This document shows, piece after piece, positions 22,848-35,290 of a stretch of 64,000 bases of DNA (its first letter is position 1; each line of letters opens with the position of its first letter). Position numbers and translations under genes: made by a program. Source of the DNA: Ophioceras dolichostomum (lineage: Eukaryota > Ascomycota > Sordariomycetes > Magnaporthales > Ophioceraceae); the NCBI GenBank assembly GCA_003049485.1, contig PYST01000020.1:1-64000 (forward strand). The letters are read 5' to 3'. The notes below the pieces were generated by a model. The model had not been told where the DNA came from. It searched no databases and saw only the letters and a list, made by a program, of their open reading frames with translations.

Positions 22848-25800
22848 ATGGCGCCTTCGGCTGTGCCGGCCGTAGACGAAAACCGGGGATCTCCTGAGCA
22901 CGCCATGGCGGGGACCGCCGATCAGGACGGCCAGCCGGCCGAGATAGGCACACCTTCCACCGACTCACTCACGTTAGGGGAGCAGCCTTCAACGACTGCT
23001 CCTGCTCTCGACACTATGCCATCCCACCGTAGTGCTAGTGCGAACGGGACCACCACCAATGGAACGCCGTCTGTGGCCCCCAACGGCGTCAATGGCATCA
23101 ACGGCATCAACGGCACCAATGGAACCAGCATCAATGGTTCAGCAACCAATGGGACTGGCACTGCCCACGCCCGCGTCAACGGCAGGGCCCAACAGAATGG
23201 CACCGGCACCGACTCCGCTCGGCAGCCAACCAGCAACCTACCTCCCCCCACAGGACCCAAGTTCGACCCGGTCGCCATCGTCGGCATGTCCTGCCGTCTG
23301 CCGGGCGGTGTCTCGGACCCGGAGCAGTTCTACCAGCTCTGCTGTTTGGCGCGCAGCGGGTGGAGCGAGATACCCCCCCATCGGTTCAACAGGGCGGGGT
23401 ACCACCACCCCAACGCGGACAAGCTGGGCTGCTTCAACCCAGTGGGCGGCTGCTTCCTGTCTGAGGGCGAAGACGTCGCGCTCTTCGACGCGCCATTCTT
23501 CAAGATCACCGAGCGCGAGGCCATCTCGATGGACCCGCAGCACCGGCTCATCCTGGAGTGCACGTACGAGGCGCTCGAGAACGCGGGCATGCCGATGCAC
23601 TCGCTCTCCGGCAAGGACGTGGCCGTGTACGCGGGCGGCTCCTTCACGGACTACGAGCTCAACAACCTGCGCGACCTGGACACGCAGCCGATGCACCAGT
23701 CGACGGGCAACGCGCCCACCATGCTTGCCAACAGGGTGAGCTACTTCTTCGACTTCCGCGGGCCGAGCCACACGGTCGAGACGGCGTGCTCGTCGTCGCT
23801 CACGGCGCTGCACCTGGCCATGGAGGCGCTGCAGCGGCGCGACGCCTCGGTGGCCGTGCTGGCGAGCAGCCATCTCAACCTGGTGCCGGACCACTTCGTA
23901 ACTATGTCAACGGCAGGCCTGCTCTCGGGCCACGGGCGGTCCTACGCCTTCGACAGCCGGGGCAGCGGCTTCGGTCGCGGCGAGGGGGCTGGAGTGGTGA
24001 TCCTCAAGCCGCTCGCCGACGCGCTGCGGGACAACGACAACGTCCGCGCCGTGGTCGTCGCGTCGGGCGTGAATCAGGACGGGCGCACAAAGGGCATCAC
24101 CATGCCGAGCGGCGAGGCGCAGCTGGCACTCATGCGGAAAGTGTATGCGGACGCAGGCATCGACCCGACCGAGTGCGGCTACGTTGAGGCGCACGGCACG
24201 GGGACCAAGGTGGGCGACCCCATCGAGATGCGCGCGCTGCACGACATGTTCCACGAGGACCGCTCGCCGCGCCGCCCTCTGTACGTCGGCTCCGTCAAGA
24301 CGAATGTGGGCCACCTCGAGGGTGCCTCGGGCATCGTGTCAATGATCAAGTCCGCCATGATGCTGGAGCGGGGGTACATCCTGCCCAACTACGACTTCAG
24401 GGAGGGCAACAAGGAGATACCGTTCGACGAGTGGGGCGTCAAGGTCCCCACCAAGGTGCTCCCCTTTCCGCGCGGGAAGAAGTACATCAGCATCAACAGC
24501 TTCGGCTTCGGCGGCGGGAACGCACATGCCGTGCTCGCTGCTCCGCCCCGGCAAAGGCCCGTCGCCATCAGCGCGACCAACAACAACAACAACTCCGTTC
24601 CGGGGACGGGTGAAGGAGCTGCAACTACCACCAGCACCACCACCCAGCAACCCACCACTACCTCACAATGGACGCCAGCCCCCCCAAGCAACGCCGACCC
24701 CCGCCGCCTCTATGTCGTCTCAGCCAACAGCAAAGAAGCCCTCGCCGCCCAAATGGCCAACATCACCGTCTACCTCGAGCAGCGGCCCGTCGCCTTCCAG
24801 TCCTCCCTGCTCTCCAATCTCGCCTACACTCTCGGCCAGCGCCGCTCCTTCCTGCCCTACAAGTACGCCACCTTCGCCTCCGACGGCGCCGCGCTCTCGA
24901 CGGCCTTCACGACGGAGGTGCCCAAGAACCCGATCCGCTCCGCGCGCGAGCCAACCGTGGCCTTCGTCTTCACGGGCCAGGGCGCGCAGTGGCACGCCAT
25001 GGGCCGGGAGCTGGCCTCGACGTACCCGGTCTTCCTGAGGTCGCTGGAGCGCTTCGACACCCACCTGACGAACTGCCTCGGAGCCCCCTTTTCCATGCTC
25101 GACGAGCTGCTCGGCCGCGACGCCAAGACCTCCCGCCTGTCGGACGCGGACCTGAGCCAGCCCGGCTGCACGGCGGTGCAGCTTGCGCTCGTGGACCTGC
25201 TGCGCTCCTGGGGCGTCGTCCCTCATGCGGTGGTGGGTCACTCGAGCGGCGAGATAGGCGCCGCGTATGCGGCAGGAGCATTGACGCTCGAGGAGTGCGC
25301 TGCGGCGGCGTATTTCCGCGGGCAGGCCGTGCTGCAACTGAAGGCGACGTACCCGGGGCTAGACGGCGGGATGTTGGCCGTCGGCGCGGGCGCTGAGGAG
25401 GTCTGGCCACTGATCAAGACGCTAAAGGCGGACGATAATGATGGGGGCAAGGTGACCATTGCGTGCCATAACAGCCCTGGAAGCATCACCGCTTCTGGTG
25501 ACGCTGGCGCCGTATCAGCGCTTCAGGCCCTAGTGGAGGAGAAGGAGCTGTTCAACAGGCGCGTGCGCGTCGACACTGCGTATCACTCGCACCACATGGA
25601 GCTGGTGGCGGACTGGTACGGCCAGGCTGTGGGGCCACTTCGTCCCTCTTCTTCGTCATCATCAACGGAGGAGGAGGATGACGACGAAGAGTCGTCTGGA
25701 ACGGACAAGAAAGAAGAAGAGAAGACTGCTCCAGTTGCGTTCTACTCCTCCCTCCGCGGAAAGCTGTTGGACAGCACCTCCGAGCTGGACACCTCCTACT

Positions 25801-28800
25801 GGGTGCAAAACCTAACCCAGCCGGTCCTCTTCTCCGAAGCCGTCACAGCCATGTGCAGGCCCCCCTCAGAAGAGACAGAGGCAGCAAAGCGCCACCACGA
25901 CAACATCGACATCCTCGTCGAGATCGGCCCGCACTCCGCCATGGACGGGCCCCTCAAGCAGATCCTCAAAGCCATCACTTCTTCTCAAAAGAAGCCATCC
26001 TACTTCCCCACCCTCCTCCGCAACAAAGACGCCGTCTCCACAACGCTCTCCCTCGCCGCCTCACTCTTCGTCCACGGCGTGCACCTGGACCTCGGCGCCA
26101 TCAACTTCCCCACTCCGCCGCCCCGCCCCCCCAAGGTCCTCTCTGACGTGCCCAAGTACGCGTGGGACCACTCGACGCGCTACTGGTGGGAGTCGCGCAT
26201 CAGCAGGGCGCACCTCTTCCGCAAGTTCCCGCGCAACGACGTGCTCGGCGTGCTAGCGGACTACTCGAACGCGATGGAGCCGACCTGGCGGAACATCATC
26301 CGCCTGGACGAGCTTCCGTGGGTGCGCGGGCACGCGATGCAGGGGATGGTCGTGTACCCAATGGCGGGGTACCTGAGCATGGCTGTTGAGGCGGCCAAGC
26401 AGAAGGCTAACATGTCGTCGTCTTCTTCGTCTGGGCCAGGCAAGACCTCTGCGGACAATGGTGGAGACGCAGGAGGAGTACAGACAGAGAATATGGAGTT
26501 CACCCTCCGCGACGTGTCTATCTCCCGCCCACTCGTCATCCAAGAAGGCGCCGACACAGAAACCAACCTCGTGCTCCGCCCGTTCTCGGACGGCCCCCGC
26601 GAGTCGTCGTCGGTATGGGACGAGTTCCGCGTGTACTCGTGGACGCGCGAGCGCGAGTGGGTCGAGCACTGTCGGGGCCTCGTCCGGGTCGTCACCTCGA
26701 CCACTTCCTCCGCCCCCTCAAACCCAGTCCACGACCCACGGCCCGGCCAACTCGCGGACCTCTCAGCGCGAAAAGCCCGCATCGCCGCGTGCTCCGTCAA
26801 CCCAGTCACCCCAGAAGCGCTGTACGGCGAGCTGGAGGCCGTCTCGGCCGTGTACAGCCGCGAATTCAAGTCGATGGAGAACTGCTTCGCCTCGGAGGCC
26901 GGCACCAGCTGCGTCGCCGAGATCGTCGTGCCGGACACGTCCAAGAACATGCCCAAGGCGCACGAGCCGGATGTGGTGATCCACCCCGCCTTCCTGGACC
27001 AGTTCACGCACGCGGCGTGGGTGATACTCGGCGCCGGACGGGGGAAGTTGCCCTCGCTGTTCATGCCGAGGTTCGTCAAGGGGCTGACAATCAAGACCAC
27101 CGGTGGCGGTGGTGCTGAGAAGTGGAAGACGATCGGGAATAGGATGAGGGTCTACGGTGAGGGGAATGCGGACCTGACGAAGCCTGGGGCGATGAAGATC
27201 TCCATGTTTGCCACTGGGCTGGAGGGAGAGGCCGACGCTGTGATCAGTTTGGAGGAGCTGACGATTGACCCGATCTTGGAGGGGGCGGGCGGTGCTGGTG
27301 GTGCTGGCCACGAGGATGATAAGGGCGCGAGGGAGCTGTGCTATGAGGTCAGGTGGGAGCCGCTGGTGAAGGCGAAGGAGGAGGACGCGGATAAGGAGGG
27401 GATGATCGGAGAAGCTGCTGGATCCGATGCCGGCGACAGTGGCGTCGGCATCGAGGACGTGCCTACTCCGCCCTCCACGACCGCCGCCGACGCCGATGCG
27501 GATGCTGAAGTTAACGAGGACCCTGTGATCTCGGAGCAGATCGCCATAATCTGCACCCAGAGCCAGCTGGAGCAGGCGAATGCACCAGGTTCCGCCTCCG
27601 CCTCGCTCGTCGCATCAATCTCAGCAGAGCTGCTCCGTCGCCACCAAGCATCAGGCGCAAGCACCATCCTGCTACCCCTCGACAACACCACAGCCTCCCA
27701 CGCAGCAGGCAAGCCGTGCATCGTCCTCGCCGAGCTCGACGGGCCCCTTCTCGCGAGTCTCAACACCGCCAGCTTCGCCCACATCCGCCAGCTGATCCTC
27801 TCCGCAAAGTCCATCCTCTGGGTGGTCAAGGGCGCCGAGTCGAGAGACCCGCACCTGGGCATGATCCTCGGTCTGGCCCGCACGGTGCGGTCCGAGACGG
27901 GCATGCGCTTCGCCACGTTGGATCTCGACGGCAACAGCAACAACCACGAGACCACTCCAGTAGTCGACCAGCAGCCGGCCGGATCCGACCAAATCGCCCA
28001 AGTAGCCAGCCTCGTCTTTGGCAAGAAGTCCAACCCATCATCAGACGAGGACCCCTCGGACCCAGACATGGAATTCCGCACCCTCCCCAACGGCGTCCTC
28101 TCCATCCCGCGCGTGCACGCCTCCACCCCGCTAAACACCTTCGTCAAAAACCACACCTCCCCCTCCGTCCCTCCCTTTCCCCAGCCCTTCCACCAGCCCA
28201 ACCGTCCCCTGACCCTCACAACCGGCACAAAAGGCGCGCTCGACACCCTCCACTTCACCGACCTCTCCCTCTCGGGATCCTCAACTCTAGAGCCAGACGA
28301 CATCCAAATCTCCATCTCCGTAACCTCCATGAACTTCAAAGACATAATGGTCGCCATGGGCGAGGTCCCCTCCCCCTACCTCGGCGTCGAATGCGCCGGA
28401 CACGTCTCTGCCCTCGGCTCATCCGTGACGTCCTTCAAGCTAGGCGACCGCGTCTGCGCCTCCACGGAGGGCGCGTACGCGACGCACACGAAGTGCAAGG
28501 CCACGTCCGCCATGCGCGTGCCCGACGACATGAGCCTCGAACAGGCGGCGACGATACCCGTCGTGTTCGCGACGGCGTACTACGCGCTCTTCGACGTTGC
28601 GCGTCTCGCCCGGGGCGAGTCGGTGCTGATCCACGCGGCGGCGGGCGGCGTCGGGCAGGCGGCTCTTCAGCTCGCGCTGATGGTCGGCGCGGAGGTGTAC
28701 GCCACGGTGGGGAGCGTCGCGAAGAAGGAGTTCCTCGTCAAGAACTACGGCGTGAAGGACGAACACATCTTCTACAGCCGCGACGCCTCCTCTTTCGCCG

Positions 28801-30827
28801 GCCCCTTGCTCCGCGCCACTTCCTCTCGGCAAGGCGGCGGTGGTGGAGTAGACGTGGTGCTCAACTCGCTAGCCGGCGACGCCCTCCGCCAAACCTGGGA
28901 GTGCCTCGCGCCCTTCGGCCGCTTCGTCGAGATAGGCAAGCGCAGTATCCTGGCGGATTCCAGTCTGGGCATGGGCGTGTTCGAGCGGAATGCGACGTTC
29001 GCGAGCGTGGACCTGACGGCCGTCGCGAAGGACAGGCCGGCCGTCATGAGGCGGGTTCTCGACGACGTGTCGCGGCTGATGCACGATTACAAGGTCATCA
29101 GGCCCGTGGGGCCGGTGACGGTGTTTGGGATCGAGGAGGTCGAGCTGGCGTTTAGGACGCTGCAGGGGGGGAAGACGCATGGGAAGATTTTGGTGAGGGC
29201 TGGGGAGGGGGATGTCGTTAAGGTAAGTGGGGTGGTCTTTCCTTCCTTCTTCACTGTGCTATCTTGTCGCTCCTGCCTACCGATACGCCCGCACCTACTA
29301 ACTCGCTGGCTACAAAACCTCTCTCTAGGCAACGTACTCACCCAAGATCTTCTCCACCCTCTTCCGCCCCGACGCGACCTACCTCGTCGTCGGCGGCACG
29401 GGCGGAATCGGGCGCGACATCGTCAGGTGGATGGTGTCCAATGGGGCGCGGCACGTCGCCATCCTCTCCCGCTCGGACAAGCTCTCTCCCAAAGTGGCAG
29501 AGCTCATCCGCGAGTGCAGGGAGATGCACGCGGACGCAGAAGTCACACTCGTCAAATGTGATGTGTCCGACAGCGACGACGTCACGCGGATGGCCGATGA
29601 AATTTCTTCATCAGACCGCTTCCCGCCCATCAGAGGCCTTATTCACAGCGCGATGATTTTGGACGTAAGTTTCTCGCACTTCCAGCTATCGCGCTCGACC
29701 CTACCTACCTTAACCAACCCCATCCATTTTTTCCGGTTCCCTCGGCTCCGGCCGGTCAGCTGCTTCCTGCTCCTCTCCATCAATCACTCTCTCCAACCCA
29801 GCCCCTATTCCCCTTCACCCCGTCATCAGCCGTTAAAACCAAATAATTGTAACCAACCCCACCCGCTAACGGATCAACAAAAAAACAGGACGTCCTCTTC
29901 GAAAAAATGACCTTCCCCCAATGGCGCACCGTCACCCTCCCCAAAGTCCTCGGCGCCTGGAACCTGCACACCGCCCTCCTCCCCCTCCCCCCCTTAGACT
30001 TCTTCATCGCCCTCTCCTCCGTAGCCGGCACAGTCGGCAACCAAGGCCAAGCCGCCTACGCCTCCGCCAACACGTTCCTGGACTCGCTCGCCTCCTACCG
30101 CCGCGGCGCCCTCGGCCTCCACTGTTCGCACTCCCTCGCCCTCGCGGCCGTCAGCGACTCGGGCTACCTCGCCGAGGCCGACGCCTCCCGGCGCGACCAG
30201 GTCTTCGAGCAGATCGGCGGCGAGAGCATCTCGTCCGCCGAGATCCTCGCCTTGCTGGCTGCTTGCATCTCTGGTGACTCGTCTACACTAGTAGACGACG
30301 GCAGTGGAAGTGGAGAAGGAGTGCAGGTCGTGACAGGCCTGAACCTTGTCTCCCACCTTTCTTCAGGAACACCCTCATCCCTCCCCTTCTGGGCAACCGA
30401 CGCGCGCTTCTCCCCAATCCTCACCCACGCCCGCGCCATGACCTCCTCCTCCTCCAACACCTCCGCCCAAACGCAATCCATCTCCCCCGGCGCAGCCCTC
30501 AAGCGTGCCGCCTCCTACGCCGATGCGCACCGCATCGTCACGGACGCGCTGCTCGACAAGGCCGCCGGCGTCCTGATGCTGCCGCGCGAGGAGCTGGACC
30601 CCACCAAGGGCACCGTGTTCTACGGGCTCGACTCGCTGGTCTCCATTGAAATCCGGAACTGGATCACGAGGGAGTTCGGGGCTGCGCTGCAGATTTTGGA
30701 TCTGCTGAGCAGCGGGAGCTTCGCGAGCCTGGCGGATACGGTGCTGAAGAAGACGGAGATTGTCAAGTTTGGGGGGAGCGAGGTCGTCGCTGCTCCTGCA
30801 GCTGTGAGCGCTGTGGAGGTTTCGTAA
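22848..30827 (+). CDS. Highly reducing polyketide synthase, KS-AT-DH-ER-KR-ACP, about 2549 aa, three exons
   Basis: Iterative type I enzyme that builds a reduced polyketide from malonyl units. Exons: 22848-29222, 29329-29664, 29889-30827; both introns are phase 0 and near the 3' end. Domains: Asn/Gly/Thr-rich N-terminal extension (1-138); KS about 139-560 with Cys314, His449, His489; AT with VFTGQGAQ near 706 and GHSSG (Ser799); DH with HAMQG...P (His1162) and LDQ (Asp1384); ER about 1784-2115 with AAAGGVGQ near 1928; KR with GGTGGIG (2147-2153), SSVAG and YASAN (Tyr2294); ACP with GLDS (Ser2486). Between DH and ER there is no C-methyltransferase, only an Asp/Ala-rich linker and a structural-KR-like stretch. 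There is no thioesterase or reductase domain, so release needs a partner or acceptor. In the KR the usual DLG after the active Tyr region reads SLA. All catalytic residues checked are present. Confidence 0.95.
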
Positions 30828-32901
30828 AGGGGCTGGGGGTTCTTTCAGAGTTTGTGTTGTGATTATGTTTGCTCTCTCTTTCCAATTGTCCGGTTCACGG
30901 GTGGCTTTCGGGCGTTGGTGGCTCTGATCTTGCTTGTAACTGTTTGCATTTCCCTCATTGTGTTTCAGATCATCGCGTAAGTATCTTCCTAGTACTAGTA
31001 TTCTCAAGTTTTATCATCGACTTGTCGTTAGTATCAAGCCGAACAGGTGACTCCTCTTCGACGCCAACCAGCCCGACTCCTAGTACTACTGCTATGATTA
31101 CATCTATATAAATGCCAGCACTACATCCTAGCATACTTCGTAACTTTGAGTCTCCATCGTTACTTGCTCGTATCACCTCCGAACTAGAGTTTGCGAAAGC
31201 CTCATCCTCTGGCTGCTCCATCACATATTTACATCCCAGTTACACCAGGCATGCTTCCGCATTGTCATTTAACATGCCCTCTTCACTCATATATGCCTCA
31301 CTTCTGCTAGCAGCGTTCATGAACTCATTCTTCCCGGATAAACTCACATGCTACTTCAGCTCGGCCGTATCTCCGGCGCATCTAAGAAGTAATTACTAGG
31401 TTATGTATTTTGTGCGTGCTACCAACATCCTCGTATAAATATACAAACATTTTTGCAGCCCTTTTGATGAATAGCCATCACTCTTCGGACCCGGTGATGG
31501 TGCGGATTCCCCGAGGCGCCGCGTCTTCTTAGCTTTTCTGTCCGCGCCCATACGACAGGCTTTTCTGTCCGCGCCCATACGACAGATGCGACTTCTGCCA
31601 AAGCAGCCGACTGAATGTGACGTCTCCGAAAGGATCCTTTTCCGGGGACACTTGCCACCGTCTCGCCCGCCAAGCTTGATGCAAGTCTGAGGCTCAAGGG
31701 TTGGGTATGATTTTGGGAAACGAATGGGACCGACCTTCGGAGTCACTTCCTTAAGCGAGACCCCGAGTGAGCACTGCAGTCACTCCCACTTGGTTTCACA
31801 GTCCTACTCGGCCGAAGTCGAGAATGGACACCATATCGTCTCCAGAATCAAAAGCAACAATGAGTGCGTAACACAGCTGCCGTGTCCGCTGCCGTGCTCG
31901 CGCGAGTAGACGAGCGCCTGCCGCCAAATGCCGCTTCCGAGTGCTCATATGAGCCAACCTCCGCGATTGGTTGCGAGCGTTTTGCCCCCTATTTAGGATA
32001 AAATGGGAGAAGTCCCAGAAAACCCGCGCACACCAACTCCACGTTCTTCTTCCCTGCATGCTCAATCCCATTTTGCTCTAATTCGGGACCTATGTTTTCT
32101 TTCCAGAAACGAAACAGGCGATAACAAAGGACTGGGTACCCTGCCAGTACTGTGCAGCTCTGTCAGTGCTCACCACTCATCAATTTACCGCCGATCCAAT
32201 TGGCCGGCTAGTCGACCTCACCTTTGGGATACCCCCGCCACTCTATCCATCCATATACCTGCCACCAGCACACATTAGCCCATTACGCAACTCCCTTTCC
32301 CCACAAACTCGCTAAGGCAAAAGGGAGGAAAAATGAACCTCTGCGAGTCGGTATACCGTGCTCCATTGGCCTTTAGCTCATCGGCTACCACAGTCGGGCC
32401 CCAGATTCCCAGAGGCAGGGAGGCAAATTAATTTGCTCAAGAAATATGCTTCGTCACGTTACTACTGGTGCTTCCGGCAGATTCTAGATGACGCCAAGTG
32501 TGGGAGCAGCGTTAGAAGCCAGTCGAGACAGCTAACATCACGGAGACGAAGGTGCCCGCCTGACTGCCAACCTTACCTGCCAGCATAGGACCCATATTGG
32601 ATGGCAATATTTGCCAGGTTTACTTGGACCTGGTATAGCCTTGCCTATCCGGGGTCTACCTGCCTAGGCAGATGGGATGGCAAGAAGAACCTGAATATGA
32701 TCATATTGAAAAAGAAGGGCCTTGGCCCCCGGGACGACCACACCGAACCTGGTGACCTCCTTCTCACTCTTTTGTCATCTCTTCTTCCGCTCCTCTCCTC
32801 CTTTCTCCCAGTCGCGAACGTAAGCGGCTCTCGAGTGTCACGAACAAGGCCAAGCCCTACAATCAACCACACCATCTGTGATACCTCCCAACGCCCTCAA
32901 G
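30828..32901. other. Intergenic between PKS and tyrosinase
   Basis: No gene recognised. It contains a 27-bp tandem duplication (31532-31585) and several short frames without motifs, including 31112-31399 plus. The last 150 bp are pyrimidine-rich and serve as the tyrosinase promoter region. Confidence 0.55.
31532..31585. repeat. Two-copy 27-bp tandem repeat
   Basis: The 27-base unit beginning GCTTTTCTGTCCGCGCCC at 31532 is repeated perfectly at 31559. It lies in non-coding DNA between the PKS and tyrosinase genes. The period is a multiple of three, so the minus-strand frame over it shows a repeated RMGADRK; this frame is not supported as a gene. Confidence 0.9.
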
Positions 32902-34780
32902 ATGCTGTGGCCAGTGGTGCTGCTCACGTCCCTGCTCCTCGGAGCCGAGGCCAACCCGGTCGAGAAGCGGGCGCCGTACTACAAGAATGCCTTCCGCAAC
33001 GGCTTCTACAAGCTTGACGTCGTCGACGAGCTCGAGGCCCAGACGATGGGCAAGGTCGAGGCCTACATGACCAAGAAGGGAGCGGCTGCCAACGGTTGCA
33101 CGCTCGAGAACGCTGCCGTGCGCAGGGAATGGTGCGTCTGCTTCCAGGAGCTGGCTGCTCAATGCTGATCGAACAAGGAAGATAAGGTGGATCATAGTAC
33201 TATCACGGGGGGTTTTGAGGACGGAAACTGACATGCGACAACTTACTACTCCGCACAGGAGCGATCTGTCCATTCCTGAGCGCGAGGACTACATCAAGTC
33301 TGTGCTCTGCCTGATGAAGCTCCCAGCTAAGGCGCCCAAGGCACAATTCCCCGGAGCCCTCAGCCGGTTCGACGACTTCGTGGCCTACCACATGACGCAG
33401 GCCGGTCCACTCCATAGTCCGGTATGGTTTTTCTCCCCATCCGCCGAGTTGAGCCCGGTAATGTAACTTAGAACCGTTCAGTTGGGCTAATCAGACACAC
33501 CTGTCAGACAAATCTGTTCGGAGCCCACAAGTACTTCATCTGGGCGTACGAGAAGGCCCTTCGCGACGAGTGCGGGTACAAGGGATATCAACCGGTATGT
33601 CCGACTTCTCAACCCCTAAAAGTCACTAGTAGCCTTATAATGGGGACACAGCGCTAAACCTTTGACTGGGTTGCCCTCTTGCTTAGTACATGAACTACGA
33701 CCGATATGCCAACGACCCGGTCAACTCGCCCATGTTCAACGGCAACGCGACGAGCATGGGTGGACAGGGAGAGCCGAACAACTACAGAGGAGTGATGCAG
33801 GGGTTCAGGGCACCTTACAACCTGATCCCCCCAGGTGGCGGTGGCGGATGTGTCAAGAGCGGGCCCTTCAAGGAGTGAGTCTCTCATGACTACTAGAGAA
33901 GAAGAACTCTGCCCATTCTTCATACGTGAACCCAAGTAATGTAGAGACTACTGCTAACGTCGTGCAATCGCCCAACAACAGCATGGTTGTGAGCCTTGGC
34001 CCAAAGTCGACCGTCGTCAACGGCATCCCGAGGAACCCACGCGCCGACGGCCTCGGCTCAAACCCGCGATGCCTTCGTCGGGACGTGAACCGGAACTCGG
34101 CTCTGGGGGCGACTGCCAACTACTCGTATTCCCTGATCATGGACTACAAGGACATCAACGGCTTCTACGACCGCTATCTGGGGCAGCCGTTCCTTCAGAA
34201 TGACAACCATCCATGGGGTGTAAGTGGACGAGACGGACCTGATAGTGCGACTACTACGGCCGAATACGCCTTGCTGACCGACATCATTCCCACAGCTCCA
34301 CAATGCCGGTCACTTTACCATCGGCGGCGATCCTGGCGGAGTGAGCTCACTTTTCCTCCCTTTGTCTCTCTTTCTCTCTCCTCAGCCAATACACCCCCCG
34401 TCGAATACTAGCCCACTCCAGCACTCCCGCAGCTCATGCTTACCAAACTCCTTCAACGCCATCAACAGGACTTCTACGCCTCCCCAGGCGACCCAGCCTT
34501 CTACTTCCACCACGGCGCCCTCGACCGTCTCTGGTGGATCTGGCAAATGCAGGACCCGGACAACCGCGTCTCGGGCACCAACTCGATCCCGTCGGCGAAC
34601 AGGATGTCGGTCGTGCCGATGCCGGGTATGCCCGGGATGGGCGGCAGCGGCTCATCATCCAAGGGTGGTTCCGCGGACATCGTGGTCGACCTGCAGTGGC
34701 TCGCCCCGCCCGCGAAGCTGGGGGAGCTGAACGACGCGCTGGGTGGGAACAAGGGGGCTTTCTGCTATTACTATGTGTAA
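32902..34780 (+). CDS. Secreted tyrosinase / catechol oxidase (type-3 copper), 420 aa, seven exons
   Basis: Oxidises phenols and catechols to quinones. Exons: 32902-33131, 33259-33421, 33508-33594, 33687-33874, 33982-34219, 34296-34340, 34469-34780; every junction is GT-AG and keeps frame. Residues 1-17 form a signal peptide, followed by NPVEKR, a Kex2-like site. The CuA histidines lie in DDFVAYHMTQAGPLH and the next FGAHKYFIWAYE. CuB lies in LHNAGHFTIGG and DPAFYFHHGALDRLWW. Its length is that of the short tyrosinase-domain proteins lacking the large C-terminal shielding domain. A Met/Gly/Ser-rich loop (VVPMPGMPGMGGSGSSS) follows the CuB helix. It lies on the same strand as the PKS, 2.1 kb downstream, so it may act on an aromatic product or in pigment formation, but HR-PKS products are usually aliphatic, so the link is tentative. 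Confidence 0.92.
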
Positions 34781-34794
34781 TTAACAGAGATGAC

Positions 34795-34820
34795 AGGTCA
34801 GGTCAGGTCAGGTTAGGTCA
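34795..34820. repeat. Short AGGTC tandem run
   Basis: Five consecutive AGGTC-type pentamers (one with AGGTT) lie just after the tyrosinase stop codon, in its likely 3' UTR. They are probably a simple microsatellite. Confidence 0.8.
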
Positions 34821-35204
34821 GAGTATTAGGCGGCTTGCTGCCTGCTTGTGCTCTATTGCTGCAGTTCACTTTCTCACTCTTAGCCACCCCCTTTTTCGAT
34901 TTTGCGTGGAAATTTGTATCGCATATCTCGCACGACCGCCCCCTAGTAGTGCTTAGGTACTGGTCTAACCCTAGTACTCAGTATATACACCGACATCCTA
35001 GCTGTCTGCTGGCCAACTTAACACCCCGCCGCAACGGCATCAGGTTGATCTCTTTCATGTCCATAAAGCAGATCAGCGCACGCGCAGACAAACATTGGCC
35101 GAGTGCCGGGCTCAACCTATGCGGAGACTGGAAAGCGGAGCGCACTACAGGTGTGCCTTAGGCTCGCAAGGGCTAAGGGTTTGAAATGCTAGCTGCCGAG
35201 TTTA

Positions 35205-35290
35205 GGTAGCCGCTAGCACGTCCTATACCCCTCTGGAGGTCGGGCCTGGACAGCCCTCGGACGTTAAATAAACCATTAACCATTAACCAT
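35205..35290 (+). repeat. Dispersed-repeat tail, second copy
   Basis: The plus strand shows GGTAGCCGCTAGCACGTC at 35205 and GACGTTAAATA ending at 35270, then an AACCATT-type run to about 35290. This is the same order as the minus-strand copy at 2064-2154. It may be a truncated 3' end of a non-LTR retrotransposon; no coding part remains. Confidence 0.6.

Noticed and set aside
27716..29155. 479-codon plus frame inside the PKS
   Set aside because: Alternative-frame shadow of the PKS ER region; Arg/His/Pro-rich.
29223..29561. Continuation of the first PKS frame beyond codon 2125
   Set aside because: This is intron read-through; GTAAGT at 29223 and the acceptor before 29329 restore the KR domain.
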